Origin: Tetmemena sp. SeJ-2015
Taxonomy: Eukaryota > Ciliophora > Spirotrichea > Sporadotrichida > Oxytrichidae
Assembly (NCBI GenBank): GCA_027382625.1
Contig: JAJKFJ010020912.1
Coordinates: 1-64,000, forward strand
Reading direction: 5' to 3'
DNA: 64,000 nt
Shown here: piece by piece, positions 47,860 to 59,172 of the stretch
Position numbering within the stretch: position 1 is the first letter of the stretch
Layout: every line of letters starts with the position of its first letter
Program-made: the position numbers and the translations under genes
Notes under the pieces: generated by a model
What the model was told of the DNA's origin: nothing
Seen by the model: only the letters and a program-made list of their open reading frames with translations
The model's database searches: none

Positions 47860-50851
47860 TCATTGTTTAATAAAATTAAGGAAAAGCTTATAAATTTCAT
47901 TTGTTGTTTCACTCTCATAATCTTTGGCTATACTATCTTTGGTGCTTCATGCCGAAGTGCACCCTCCTCCTACATAAGTCAACTTAGCTCTCTTAGTCTT
48001 TTAATCCCCATCTCTAAAAGTCTAATCTACTTGATTATCGAAAAGGGAGTGCTTCAATTCAAAAATCTTTGTGGTCCTTAATCCTCAGAGTCTATCCATC
48101 TCTAGAAGGCAATTAAATCTTCTGCTAAACCTTGTGGGAAATTCGGGAGAATTAATTTAATTGAAATACACCTATGAGGAACTCTCCTTCTCAAATCTTG
48201 CAGTGGCATTCATATTCTTAATGGTGTTTGAAAGTGTTGGACTGCTCTCGTTGTGCTTTAGCTTTTAAGTCTAGGTCAAAGTTCTTTGATCAAAAGTTAG
48301 GTGGGCTTAAGAGGATGAGGATATGGGGTCCTCCTCCTACCCCCTACAGAAAAATCCTAGGTTTAATTCAAATTAGAGCCCCTAACTTGACTGGCATATC
48401 TCTTATCAACACCAGATCCAATAGCTTAATCAACTGTAGCTCTCTTATTCCTATATCCTTTAGGTTGATGATTAAGTGAAGACTTTGAAATTATGAATAT
48501 CTCAGGTTCAAACTGTTCTTTTTTACTTGAAGAACCTAAATCCTTGATTCTATGTGAATTGCTTATCGAGTTTGATATTGTTGAGACACTTTACTCTTTG
48601 TTCATTTATTATTCGCTGCCTTCTCTCCTTCAAAAGTTCTCCCTCTGGCTGTAGGGATTTTCTTACTATTAATTTGGTTCTTGTTTGTCTAAATGAGGAG
48701 ACTAAATGATCTTGATGAACTTAATCATCCCATTCGTCTCTTCTATATCGTGTTAGCTTATCAGTTCAGTATTCTGAAAAGGCGATTAAATCAGAAGCTA
48801 TCTTGCTTTTGACTATTGGACTTTCCTAAGTTGCATTTGTATTTCCCTTTGCATTTTACTCAACTGAGCACATAGACTGGCTCAAAATAGCTTGAGTGCC
48901 CATGTCCATCATCCCCTACCCCCTAAATGAAAAGCGATCATTCGTAGCTCTAACTAGATGGTTGTTTAAGGGCTAGTAGAAATTGGGCCCAGTTTGATAG
49001 TGGTCCTCTTTCTATCTTTGATTTGCATTGAAATAAGCAGTCTTATTTGGCTTTCTTTTTAAGAGCTCTCTTTATTAGAAACTTGCCTTTGTTACGAAGT
49101 TTATCTTCTAAACTTCCAGCATTCTTTAGGAATCCAGTACTTGCCTTTGAGATTATTGCTACTTCTTTTTCCTCAAACTCTCTATCTGATCTTTAGTTAG
49201 AAGTGTAGCATTCCTTGCTGCACAGTATTTCAATTTTTGCAGTTCTTAACTATTCTCTTGCAGATTTAAAAAAGGTAGTTTAAATTGTTATTATAAAATA
49301 ATAAGAATTAAAAGGGTATTAAGACTTTTATATATTTTAAATTCCCTTAAATTTTATATTTGAAATATGCTCATTATAATTTAAGGCCTTTCCAGGTTTG
49401 TTATTTTTATTTCTATCAGATAATTGACTTTCTTACACTTATCTATTATAGTATTGCTCTTTACGTATAGATGTCTAAGAGCCTCTCCTATCAGTGAGAG
49501 AATTTGAACTTTTCTTGATTTCTTAAATGCTCTTTACATTTTGCAATGGGCTGTACTTCTCTGCGTTACTATATTCCGCATATGTGTTTTCGTGGTGCTT
49601 CTAAACTTAGTTTGACTATTTTTATGCAAGTTTCTGTTTTATAACCAAACTTATATCACTGTTCTAATTAGCTACTAGTTTTTTGGATCTTGGCTGACTG
49701 CTGTATCTTAATCGGTTAAAACTTGCATTCTGATTCTGATGTATCCTAGTTGCGTCCTTAATGATCTCTTAGTGCTATTTGAACAAGTCACTTGAGCTGA
49801 AAATCATCTTTTAATTCTACTAAAGCATCTATAATGCTTTGTTCAAAACAAAAAATTTACAAATCGGAATAAATTGTTGCTATTCTGCTAAAAGATCTTT
49901 TTATCTTAACTTATGATTCAAACCCAAAAGCCTTTCTTATTACTGCGAGTTGATTTAAAGAGCTAGTTCTCAAGTGAGATATCTTACTTGCATTATTAAA
50001 TGAAATATTTCTGTTATCACCATTATCGGATAAGACTGTCTCCCTTGGATTAGCCAACTAATTTTAAATAGACTCGGAACTTAATCTTCTATGATTGAAG
50101 TAATTGCTTGTAGCCTAAGGGTGCTTAGAGATTTAAAAATTTGGTTTTGATATAATAGAACTCTTTTTAGTTCTAGATTAGTTCTAACTCAAAGGCTTCT
50201 ACATAAACGAGCCAGTGCCAGAACTGCCTTGCAAAAAATTAAACATAAGATGGATATAAAATTAAAATTAGAAGTATCAACATAAGGATTCTTTTAAGAA
50301 GAAGGATATGTGGATGCAGAGCCAAGAGCACTTTATGTAACTCCCGCAGCAGATGGAATTTACTTTTTATAGTTCATGCTCTCTATGAATTTCTAAGTCT
50401 GATCCTTTAAATAAGAAGTGCTCTCGAAAAGCTTCTCTATTTCGACGAATTTAGGTGGATCCTTTCTCTTTATCTCTGGCCATCGATTGAGTTCTGAATT
50501 GAACTTCAAGTTGTCAGGATAATTATTTTGAGTGATATAGATTTTTGGTCCTTTGTAGTCTTTCATATCCATAGTCTAATCTTGCATATTTATCATACTA
50601 TCGTCAGGTAGAGTGACTCTCATAGTTGCTGTATTATTGGCTGTGTAATTTGTGCAACTGCTGGTATTTAAATTCTTCGGGTATATTTGAGAACCGCTTT
50701 GCCTTATTTGAGAAATGGATTCGTTGTTCTGATTAGAAATTCGTACTCTCTAGTATCGCTTTAGGAAAGTTCCCTCCGCTTAGATGTCAGGCTCAAAAGT
50801 AAGTTGTTGTTGAGGACTTATGTTCCTCATTTTGCTACTACTATTCTTCAT
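47860..50851 (-). CDS. Ser/Asn/Lys-rich protein, unknown function
   Basis: ATG 50851-50849 (MKNSSSKMRNISPQQQLTF), TGA 47862-47860 (ending LFLNFIKQ). Coding blocks: NNYPDNLKFNSELNRWPEIK, KDPPKFVEIEKLFESTSYL (50.85-50.29 kb); EPLSQNQSRTKKSSIISKP and SLNQLAVIRKAFGFESQVKI (50.2-49.86 kb); a less clear basic/Ser-rich region (49.8-48.5 kb); KHSLFDNQVDQTFRDGD and AKLTYVGGG near the end. Largely disordered. AT-rich breaks at about 50.25, 49.3 and 48.1 kb are probable IESs. No function assigned. Nested between the halves of SKI2. Confidence 0.55.
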
Positions 50852-51000
50852 ATTAATTAAAAAAAACTTAATCAGCAGCAGCTAATTATAATAAATTGAA
50901 CTGTAGTTTTGCTATTCATATCTCTAAATTATAATAATTCGTGTGTTCTTCATATAGGAAAACAAATTAGATAATTGAATAAATAGTTTTTACTACTAGA

Positions 51001-52635
51001 TCAAAGAATCTTGAGTTTTGTTTATTTTCCTTATTCAATTTCCTATTCAGGATTCTCAACCACTATCATACTCACATTTTGATCATCCTCTAACTCCTCC
51101 TTTTACTTCTTGCTCGTTCCTAAATTCTAGTCTATCACCTTCTCCAAGAGCTTCATAAATTCTTAGCTATCGGGCATAATGGCCTGGTCAGTGCACAATC
51201 CCAACTTCAATTTTCCATTATGGGAATATAGAGCTGTCGAAACTCCGCAACTTCCAGCTGGAATAAAAGTCACCCAGGACTTTATAGTCTTTCTCCCCTT
51301 GTAAAGAAGGGGCTAGACTGGACCAGGGATGTTTGAGAACACTAGTGTGATTTCAGAGGTCATCATATAAAGCAACTTGTGAGAGATGAAGTAAGAACAG
51401 AAGGTTGCGAGAAACATCGTTACTAAATAGTTAGACATAAAATCTGAGGAGGCTTTTATCTCCTAAAATATAAGTAAATAGTAGAAGATAAAATTTTCTA
51501 AAATGCTTAATGCACTTAAGTCAGCTATTCATTAAAGTCTTTGCTTATTCTCAGTTTTAAAAGCTCTACAGAGAAGTGATTGGAGACTTGAATGTCCTTC
51601 ACATCTATAGGCTTAGAGAATCTGATATTTATTGGGATAGACACTATCACCTCATTTTAAATGTAAAATAAAGTGTGCCTCATTTGTGCAAGACTTGTAT
51701 TTCTCAAAATATTATTACAGTGTGACTCCAAGAGAGGCTGTAAAATAGTCATTGATAGTGACATTAAGCTCTTTACACCTATGTTTAACTTCTTCAAGGT
51801 CATAATCTTTAGAGACCTCACAGAACTTCTTTCCACTCATCTTAAACTTAGCTTGTAAAGGATTCTGGGTTCCCTTCAGAAATAAGTTCTTGAAGAGTGC
51901 TTTAGGCACCTTCAGAAGTGCGTATGCATAGATCAGTGCCTGCTGCATAAAACTCACTTCTCTAATGTTTGGAGCATTTTTAGGATCGTAAAAATCTGAC
52001 GAAGTTAAAGCGCAAAACTGCGCAGAGAGTCCATCTCCAAGAGCATGGTGAATCTTTAGTATAAAGGCACTCTCAGTTTCTGAATAATTTTCGAAGAAGT
52101 GAACTTGCCAAAGTGGCCTATCTAATGGCAATCTTAGAGGTAAGATTTGCTCCATGAATCTAGAAAGCTCCTCTTCAGAATGTATCTCCTCTTTTCTGTC
52201 TATAATTATTTTTGAAGCTTCTTCAATTGGCATCTCCTCAAAATAGAAATCACCCCCGACCTGCACTATCTTCTGCCTCATGCGCTTTAAATTTCTCATG
52301 ATACGATCCACCATCTGACTCTTTAAATCTGCAAACGATAGCTTCTCAATAATCATCGTTGCTATAAATAAAGAAGGTAAGTCAAGTGTCTATGTCTTTT
52401 ATCTCTCTAACTTTAAGTGTATTTACTTACAAGCACAATTGCAAACTGCGTCGTCGTTATCAAAAAGGCATAAGGTGTCTTGAATTGAGAGGGGATCGAT
52501 GTTATAATACCAGCCCACTAGCTTTCGATATGTAAGCTAGAAAAAGAAAATGGACAACAAAGCTGTAGTCGTAGGCAGCACATATGCCAGAGAAAATAAA
52601 ACCAATACTTTCCCGATAGAGGCTAAGGATGTCAT
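51001..52635 (-). CDS. WS/DGAT-type acyltransferase (wax ester synthase/diacylglycerol acyltransferase)
   Basis: ATG 52635-52633, GT-AG intron 52362-52430, TGA 51003-51001; about 480 residues. An N-terminal hydrophobic segment (VLVLFSLAYVLPTTTALLSI) anchors it in a membrane, probably ER. The catalytic motif HHxxxDG is intact as KIHHALGDGLSAQF. Further family features: PLRLPLDRPLWQVHF before it; the helix DLEEVKHRCKELNVTINDYF; EVIVSIPINIRFSKP; SEITLVFSNIPGPVQPL; and SCGVSTALYSHNGKLKLGL near the end. These enzymes esterify acyl-CoA to long-chain alcohols or diacylglycerol, making storage lipid. An AT-rich break at about 51.47-51.56 kb is a probable IES. Nested between the halves of SKI2. Confidence 0.88.
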
Positions 52636-52706
52636 CTACTTATTTTTGTTTGATTAAATCTCACTCAATCTAGCCTCTTACATCTCTCCTCTCCGCAAAT
52701 TATTAT

Positions 52707-55605
52707 AATGATGCAGTAAGCTATTGAAATTTTTTTAAATACTGATTAGGATAGAGGCACAGTTTGGGAAGAAATCATTATGAAGCTGCCAGATAGAATA
52801 AGTTTTGTGATGCTCTCAGCTACAGTTCCTAATTACAAAGAGTTTGCAGATTGGGTTGGCAGAACTAAGCGCAAGGAAATCTATGTGCAGATGACTGACT
52901 ACAGACCTGTGCCCTTACAGCATTAGATTCTCTACAAAGATAAGCTGTTTATGGCGAAGGATGAATTTGGAAATTTCAGAGGTGATGAAGTTAGAAAGGT
53001 CATCAAGCAAGAAAATGAGGATAATAAAAAGAAGCGTTATGATAACAACAATAAAAGAGGGGGGGAGAGGAATAGAAAGAAGAAGCTAAGCAGGATAAAT
53101 ATAGCGAGAAGAAGAAAGAAATCGACTTTAAGGAGAAAGCTTTAAAGGCCAAGGAAAAGTCTTTGAAATCAGCTGCTTCCAAAGCGGTTAGAGTAGCAAA
53201 CGGGGGCGGCGGATAGGGTCCTAACTCCCAAGCGAAGTCTTAAAAGAAGTATGAAAACTTCCATAAGTATATCTTAGCCATCTCGAAATAATAGATGCTC
53301 CCTTGTATAGTGTTCTGTTTCTCAAGAGCTTTGTGCCTCGATATTCCCCTAATCAATTAGATGAGTCACTTGATCTTACTACTGGATAGGAGAAGGGTGA
53401 AATCAAAAGGTTTTTACATCAGAAACTCTAGAGATTAAGTGAAAACGATAGAACTCTACCTCAAATCTTAGCAATAGAGAAGATTCTTGTGAGGGGTATC
53501 GGATATCATCACGCTGGAATGCTTCCAATTGTCAAAGGAAATGTTAATTTCTGAAACTTAAATGAAATATTTCAAATGGTTGAGATTCTATTTGCAGATG
53601 GCTATCTCAAAGTTATCTTTGCTACAACAACTTTCGCTATTGGTTTAAATCTGCCGGCAAGAAGCGTAATGTTTACCAATCTCTTCAAGTTTAATGGAGT
53701 TGAGAAACTTATACTAGATGCAAGTGAGTACCTATAAATGGCAGGAAGAGCTGGTAGAAGAGGAAAGGATACAGTGGGAACCTGTCTCTTGACCTTGGAA
53801 AGGCAGTTTGGTAAAGTACCTGATTTCTCAGAGTTTGAACAAGTCCTTACCAGCAAGGGAACTCATCTGGAATCTAAATTGAAACTCAGTTACCAAATGG
53901 CCCTAAACGTCATCAAATCGGAAGGATGTAATGATCAACGATATCCTCAGACTCTCATTTATATTGAAACTATTTTTTGCATTCTTTGAGAATGAAAACG
54001 AGAAGCAAAGAAAGCTAGCAATCTCAAAGATGCAAGGAATACAAGTGAAACTGCAGAAAGCTTAGAATTTCGAATGCACCTGTGGGAAGCTAGATGATAT
54101 TGAGATAATTGCAGATTACTGCTAGAAAATAATCGACAAAAATCGACAGATTATGCTAATGGAATAGAGAGCAGTAGTTGAATATTGCGTTGTAGAGGTC
54201 ATCACTCCAAAGTTTCTATTTGAGCCTATGATCGTCCTCAACACCGACTAGAGGCAAGGAACTTTGCTCTGTCTATATCTTACTAGAGACTTGAGAAAAG
54301 AAAATGTGGATGACTTTTATGGCGACTATCAGTAGCCTGAAAATGGTCCGGGCTCATCAGGTAGAATAAATGGAACCTATTACGAGTAAAACAAAATTCA
54401 AATTTATGTTATTATCTGTAATAGAGTATGTGAGGCTGCAATTCAGAAACGTCAACAAAGTTTAATTAAGTATGACAAAAATCTTATGTCATATTTTATT
54501 GGAATAAATTATTTTAAGTGTTCAACTTAGAGTTGCAAAACAGAGGATTTGTGAACAATGAAAAGTTCTTTTAAAGATTTCTTTTATTTTGTAATGATAA
54601 ACTGGTAGCCTTTGAATTTTGTGATAATCTTATTTTTATAGAATCCAAAGCTCCTAGAAAAGATCATTGATGAGTTCTTCAGTATCAGATAATAATATCT
54701 CATAACATTAAATTAACATCTTTTAAATACAAATAAGATCGTTTCCAATCTATAAGCTAGACAAGAAATCAGATGTAGCCGTGAAAGAGAAGTCTGATAT
54801 TTGCGACTTCCTTAAGCAAATGCCAGCATTCAAATGCCAAAGAGCCAAAAATCACATGACTCAAGCCTTCTCACTAAAAATTAATTCTCTTTATTTTATA
54901 GAATATATTCTAAAGCAGAGCCAGTAATTTACTATGCGTGTTTATTTTGCAGGAATATGATGGACGAGCAAGGAGAGATAGCAGGCAGCAGTGGAGATGA
55001 CAAACTTAAAGACTTCAAGGCTAAGGTGCAAGTGCTTATTCACTATAAATTCATAGACAAGGATTTGAATTTGCTCTACAAGGGAAAGGTGTCTGAGGTA
55101 ATCCACTCTAACAAGTTCTTGACCACTGAGCTTATCTTTTCTGGCCTGCTCAAAGAGCTCACAAACGAGGAAATAGTAGGACTCGTCAGTACTATCTCAG
55201 TGATGAGAGGTACAAAGCGAGACGATGCAGTAGATGACTACATCAGTGAGGCATTCACAAAGTCTCTAGATTTCATCGAGCAAGAGGCCATGAGACTAGC
55301 GAGTGTGGAGCAAAGCTACGGAGTGTAAGATGCGGCCCAAGACTTCATGGAGTATATGGACATGTCTTACTATGGATTACTTTACGACTGGGCATGCCAG
55401 AAGCCGTTCTCAGAGATCATGGCCAAGACTTAAAAGCAAGAGGGAGACATCGTAAAGATAGTGCAAAATGTCAAACAATCCCTCACGTACATAAAGAGCG
55501 CAGCTAGAATCATAGGAGACCCACAGCTCGCAGAGGGGAATGGAGTAGTGCATGCTTCTCATCAAGAGAGACATCATCTTCACTCCAAGTCTCTATTTAG
55601 AATGA
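52707..55605 (+). CDS. SKI2: SKI2-type RNA helicase, C-terminal half
   Basis: Begins at the 10-bp pointer (52707-52716), followed at once by an intron (52716-52749). After splicing, NDA from the other half continues as [89 protein letters not shown] and the motif VI region [17 protein letters not shown]. The C-terminal helical DSHCT-type region includes [27 protein letters not shown] and [10 protein letters not shown], and ends [16 protein letters not shown] with TGA 55603-55605, close to SKI2 proteins of other eukaryotes. Frame breaks at G runs (about 53,060 and 55,540) look like sequence errors; an IES with pointer AAATG is at 53539-53564. Others lie at about 54.0, 54.4-54.7 and 54.9 kb. 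Confidence 0.93.
53539..53564. other. 21-bp IES in SKI2, pointer AAATG
   Basis: AAATG at 53539-53543 and 53560-53564; excision removes an in-frame TGA and gives [17 protein letters not shown]. Confidence 0.75.
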
Positions 55606-55749
55606 ATGAGGAAAATTAAAGAATGATAATGCTTTATTGAAGCTAGGCCTTTAGAGTCATGAAGCGATTTAATTAGCATTTATAAGCAGTTGGAATGAAT
55701 CAAATGATAGAGAACTTTGAAATGATATATTTTATCTAGAAATGTTTTG

Positions 55750-58700
55750 TCACTTCATGACAGCCTTTAATTTGGGTGCGAAGGCCGGACTAAAAGCATC
55801 ATCTATACGTTCAAAGATTTTAAACTAAGGCTTTGCAAATTACTGTTCCCCAAAAATAATAAACAAAGAAGATTTTTCATAAATTTAACAAAGTTCTTGT
55901 TATGAGTAATAAGTCCTCCCTTCTTAATAACAGACTGCTACTGCAGTAAGCTCCTTAGGTAATAATTTATTCCAGTTAATTTGGAATCATTTTCCATATC
56001 TGATTTATACTTTTGAAGATCTTCGTAATTTTTAACTTTATAAGAGGTACTCTTTCCGTTGTATTATTATTCAGCAGAGATTTATTATGAACTCATTTTT
56101 TCTTTTTCTTAAGGTTTAATTAAAGGCAATAAGATAATAAGTATTTTAAGGCAGGATGTTGTTGTCAATGTTTTTCTTTTAGAGTTGATTGATATAATAT
56201 CTATAATCATGCTCCATGTCTTTTTCTTCCTCCTAGCTGAGATCTGTATAGAGTCTCCCCTAAACAACTTTCCTTGAGAGAGATGATTAGCTATTAGAGC
56301 GCGCTCTGTCAATAGAACTATGCTCCCCCTTTTGGTCTAAAAAATTGGGACTTCTTTGGGAAGTTTTAAGATTTTCCTAGAAAGTGGAAATATTTTATTT
56401 TATAGGTGCCTAATTTTTATTTGCTGAAAAAGGTTGAAAATTCAGAGTAAGCTTGATTTCCATATTAGAAGGTAAGATTTCGCTCTTGGATGGAGTATGC
56501 GAAGAATGAGTTGCATTCTGATTTTATTTGAAAATGGTGGCTTGCTTATTCAAAACACTTTACTACCTTCTCTTCCCGTTTTTATAGTTTATTATCAATT
56601 TGAAATTTATTAGGTTGTCAGGAAAATATTTTTATTTGTCTGATCTGCTGTCATGGGTGTCCCAGACTAAGCATAATTAAGAGGAATATTTTGCGAACTC
56701 TTCCTTTGAATAATTTAGGAATTATTAAATGTAAGATCAAGCTACCTCTTATTTTAGGTTGGAGATTTTTCAGCTTTATTATTCGCATTTGAGACATCAT
56801 TCTCAAAATTGATGGCTTTGTGTTGTGACTTTTCTTATTATAACTTTTTTTATAGCTTTTGTTTCAGCTTCTGAATTATATTGGGAGTTGATGGATTATT
56901 AACTATTTTGAACTTATATTTTGACTACCTCTTGTTATAATTTTCAGCTTGTTTGTGGATAAACGAGTCAGGACTTTTAAGATTCTCTAAGTTAGAGTTG
57001 TCTGCCTTTTTATACTGAGACAAGGAGGAGAAGTTTCTCTAACCTTAGGAGTTTAGGAAACTCTAGGTTGCTTCTAGATTCTAGGCTTATCCAATATAAT
57101 GAAAAGTAATCAGTAATTATTTATAATAGTATGTATCCCTTGAGAGTTGTATCATTGGTAGAGAATCTGCCCAAGGTAGTAAGATTTTAATTTCTGCTTT
57201 TTTAAATGGTATTTAGCTTCTTCTCTGATTATTGCTGGCTTTCAGATCTCTAGTGATTGAAATTCTTCATGAAGCTATAGCGATGATTACTATGGCTGCT
57301 CTCGATGCCGCTCCTTGCATCTTGCTGGTACTTCATTTTACTGCTCAGGCCTTTTACAGAGTCAATGTGAGCTACCTAATTACGATTCTCATTTAACCGT
57401 TACTAGAAGGAATAGGATGGAGTGGGGGTTGTGATAATAGAGGTAGTGGTGTTGTCATTTTTTATTTAGCCCTTAGGAAAAGAATTTTTAGTGGTATCAG
57501 AAGAAGGGTTATAAACAATCTAAATCACATTATATATTAAAAAGCAGTTATAATTATGAATTTGACGATACTGACTTCTCAATTTGTCTAGTTAAATGTA
57601 AATAATATAATATTATAGAAATAGTTTGTGCTGAAGGTCTTAAGGAGTTTGAATTCTAACATCACTTTACCTATATGAAGGATTAATGCAACAATAAGTG
57701 TGTACTTGGAATTAGGAGATTGCACACCTATTAAAGGCAACGTAAATCTATCTTAGAGATCATTAATTTTTCTTCAATTTTTGGTAGAGTAATATTCGCT
57801 CTCTACCTCTTGGTTTTAAGTGAGGACTTGAGAGTAACGTTCATTAAAAAAAATTATCTTTAATGAATAGTTCATGTTCTAAAAGTCTATGATTCGGACT
57901 TTGTTGATAACTTGACTATTGCCTCTCCTCCAGTAAACTATTTTAGGTAAGCTCTCTTTGTTAACTTATTTAGAAGTTCGCTTAACCTCCTCTTTTATAA
58001 TTTGAGAAAGAAGAAGTAGAGGGAGGTTCTAAGTTGTCTCTGCTTTATTAATGAGGAGCTCTAGATAGCTGGTTGGTGGGAGTTGCTGATTCACTCATTT
58101 ATTATATAATATAATATGAAATAATTTTAATTAAGGGAATTAAAGGGAATTAAAGGGCCCCCGGCTTAAATAAGATAGGCCGTGACGTCAATGATATTGC
58201 TGTGACGCACTTATCTGACGCACACAAACCTACCAGCCGAATAGGGATATTAAAACACGTGCACCCCCGCCACCTCACATCTGAGCAGAAGCCCCGGCTT
58301 CTGCAGAACCATCCAAAAAACACCTAAAAGGAGAAAAAAATCGGTAAGCTTCGGACCGGGAACAAATTGCTGCTCCGGGAGCGTCTGGCTTCGCTGTCCA
58401 ACTGCATGACTGAGTGTTTCCCCATAGATCTCGTCCCTCCACGCCTAACAAAGGTTAAAGGGGGTGAGTGGGAACCACTCACCTTTGATTATCTCTCCAG
58501 TAAGCAGTTCAACCACCTTCCCCAGGGCTTCGGCTGCCATTATCCCTTGCCTCTTTAAGCACTCACCCACCAGCCAATGGATTACCAAACCAGAAAGCCT
58601 TCAGGGAAAGGGCGACCGGTGCCTAGTGCCGGTCGTGTGCGTCCTGAATTTTAACTTTCTAATTTTGAAATAATTTTAATAATTTCTAAAGTGGTAGTTA

Positions 58701-59094
58701 TATAGGAGCCTATTTCAGTGTGATTTCTTTAGTGAAAAGGAGGCTTTTTCACACTAGCACCAAATTTATCTTTCTGTTTTGGAATACTCTTGTCTATCTA
58801 AAACAAACATGTGTATAGATAAAGCAATTAATGCAATTATTATTTGTTGTCTATTTCATTTCTGGAGTTATTGAGGAATACCTCTTTCTTTGCGAGATAG
58901 AAGTTCTTCACTTGGAAGTGCTTATTCTCAAGGACTCTGTGAACTTAGAACTGGTGGTGGGTTTAATTTTTCGAAGATTGGGATTAATCCAGAGAGCTAG
59001 GGGCTTAGAAGAGAGGTTGAGGTTTTATATCCATTTTTAAGTAGGCGTCGTATTCAGACTCCCTCTTGTTCGCCTACGAATATCGATTATTCAT
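55750..59094 (-). CDS. Ser/Asn/Gln-rich protein, unknown function, carrying a GC-rich insertion
   Basis: Best start ATG 59094-59092 (MNNRYSQANKRESEYDAYLK), TGA 55752-55750 (ending FAPKLKAVMK). The first coding block runs 59.09-58.68 kb (FQAPSSLDQSQSSKNQTHHQ, VKNFYLAKKEVFLNNSRNE). It then enters a GC-rich 549-bp insert that stays open and in frame, and continues at MSESATPTNQLSRAPHQQ (58.1 kb). Further blocks: NDNTTTSIITTPTPSYSF (57.4 kb), SQYKKADNSNLENLKSPDSF (56.95 kb), DLSQEEEKDMEHDYRYYINQ (56.2 kb), DSKLTGINYYLRSLLQQQ (55.95 kb). AT-rich gaps between them are probable IESs. No domain seen. Alternatively translation could start at the internal ATG 58098. Confidence 0.58.
58117..58680. mobile_element. 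GC-rich inserted element, copy 1, flanked by a 15-bp direct repeat
   Basis: TGAAATAATTTTAAT occurs at 58117-58131 and 58666-58680. The ~534 bp between is strikingly GC-rich against the local AT-rich DNA. It contains perfect short hairpins at 58285-58304, 58463-58483 and 58614-58634. A second, diverged copy lies inverted at about 59184-59690. The deletion unit is 549 bp, a multiple of three, so the surrounding minus-strand frame is kept with or without it. It resembles a short non-autonomous element with target duplication, or an IES with a long pointer; no transposase is encoded. Confidence 0.7.
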
Positions 59095-59172
59095 TAATAA
59101 ATTTTATAAAGTCCCTCCTATAATCAAAATCATTATGATGTGCTTTCAGCAATTATCATTGCACAATTTATC

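Noticed and set aside
47863..48480. Plus-strand open readings at 47863-48081 and 48228-48479
   Set aside because: They overlap minus-strand reading with better protein character in the gene ending at 47860 and show no homology or start context.
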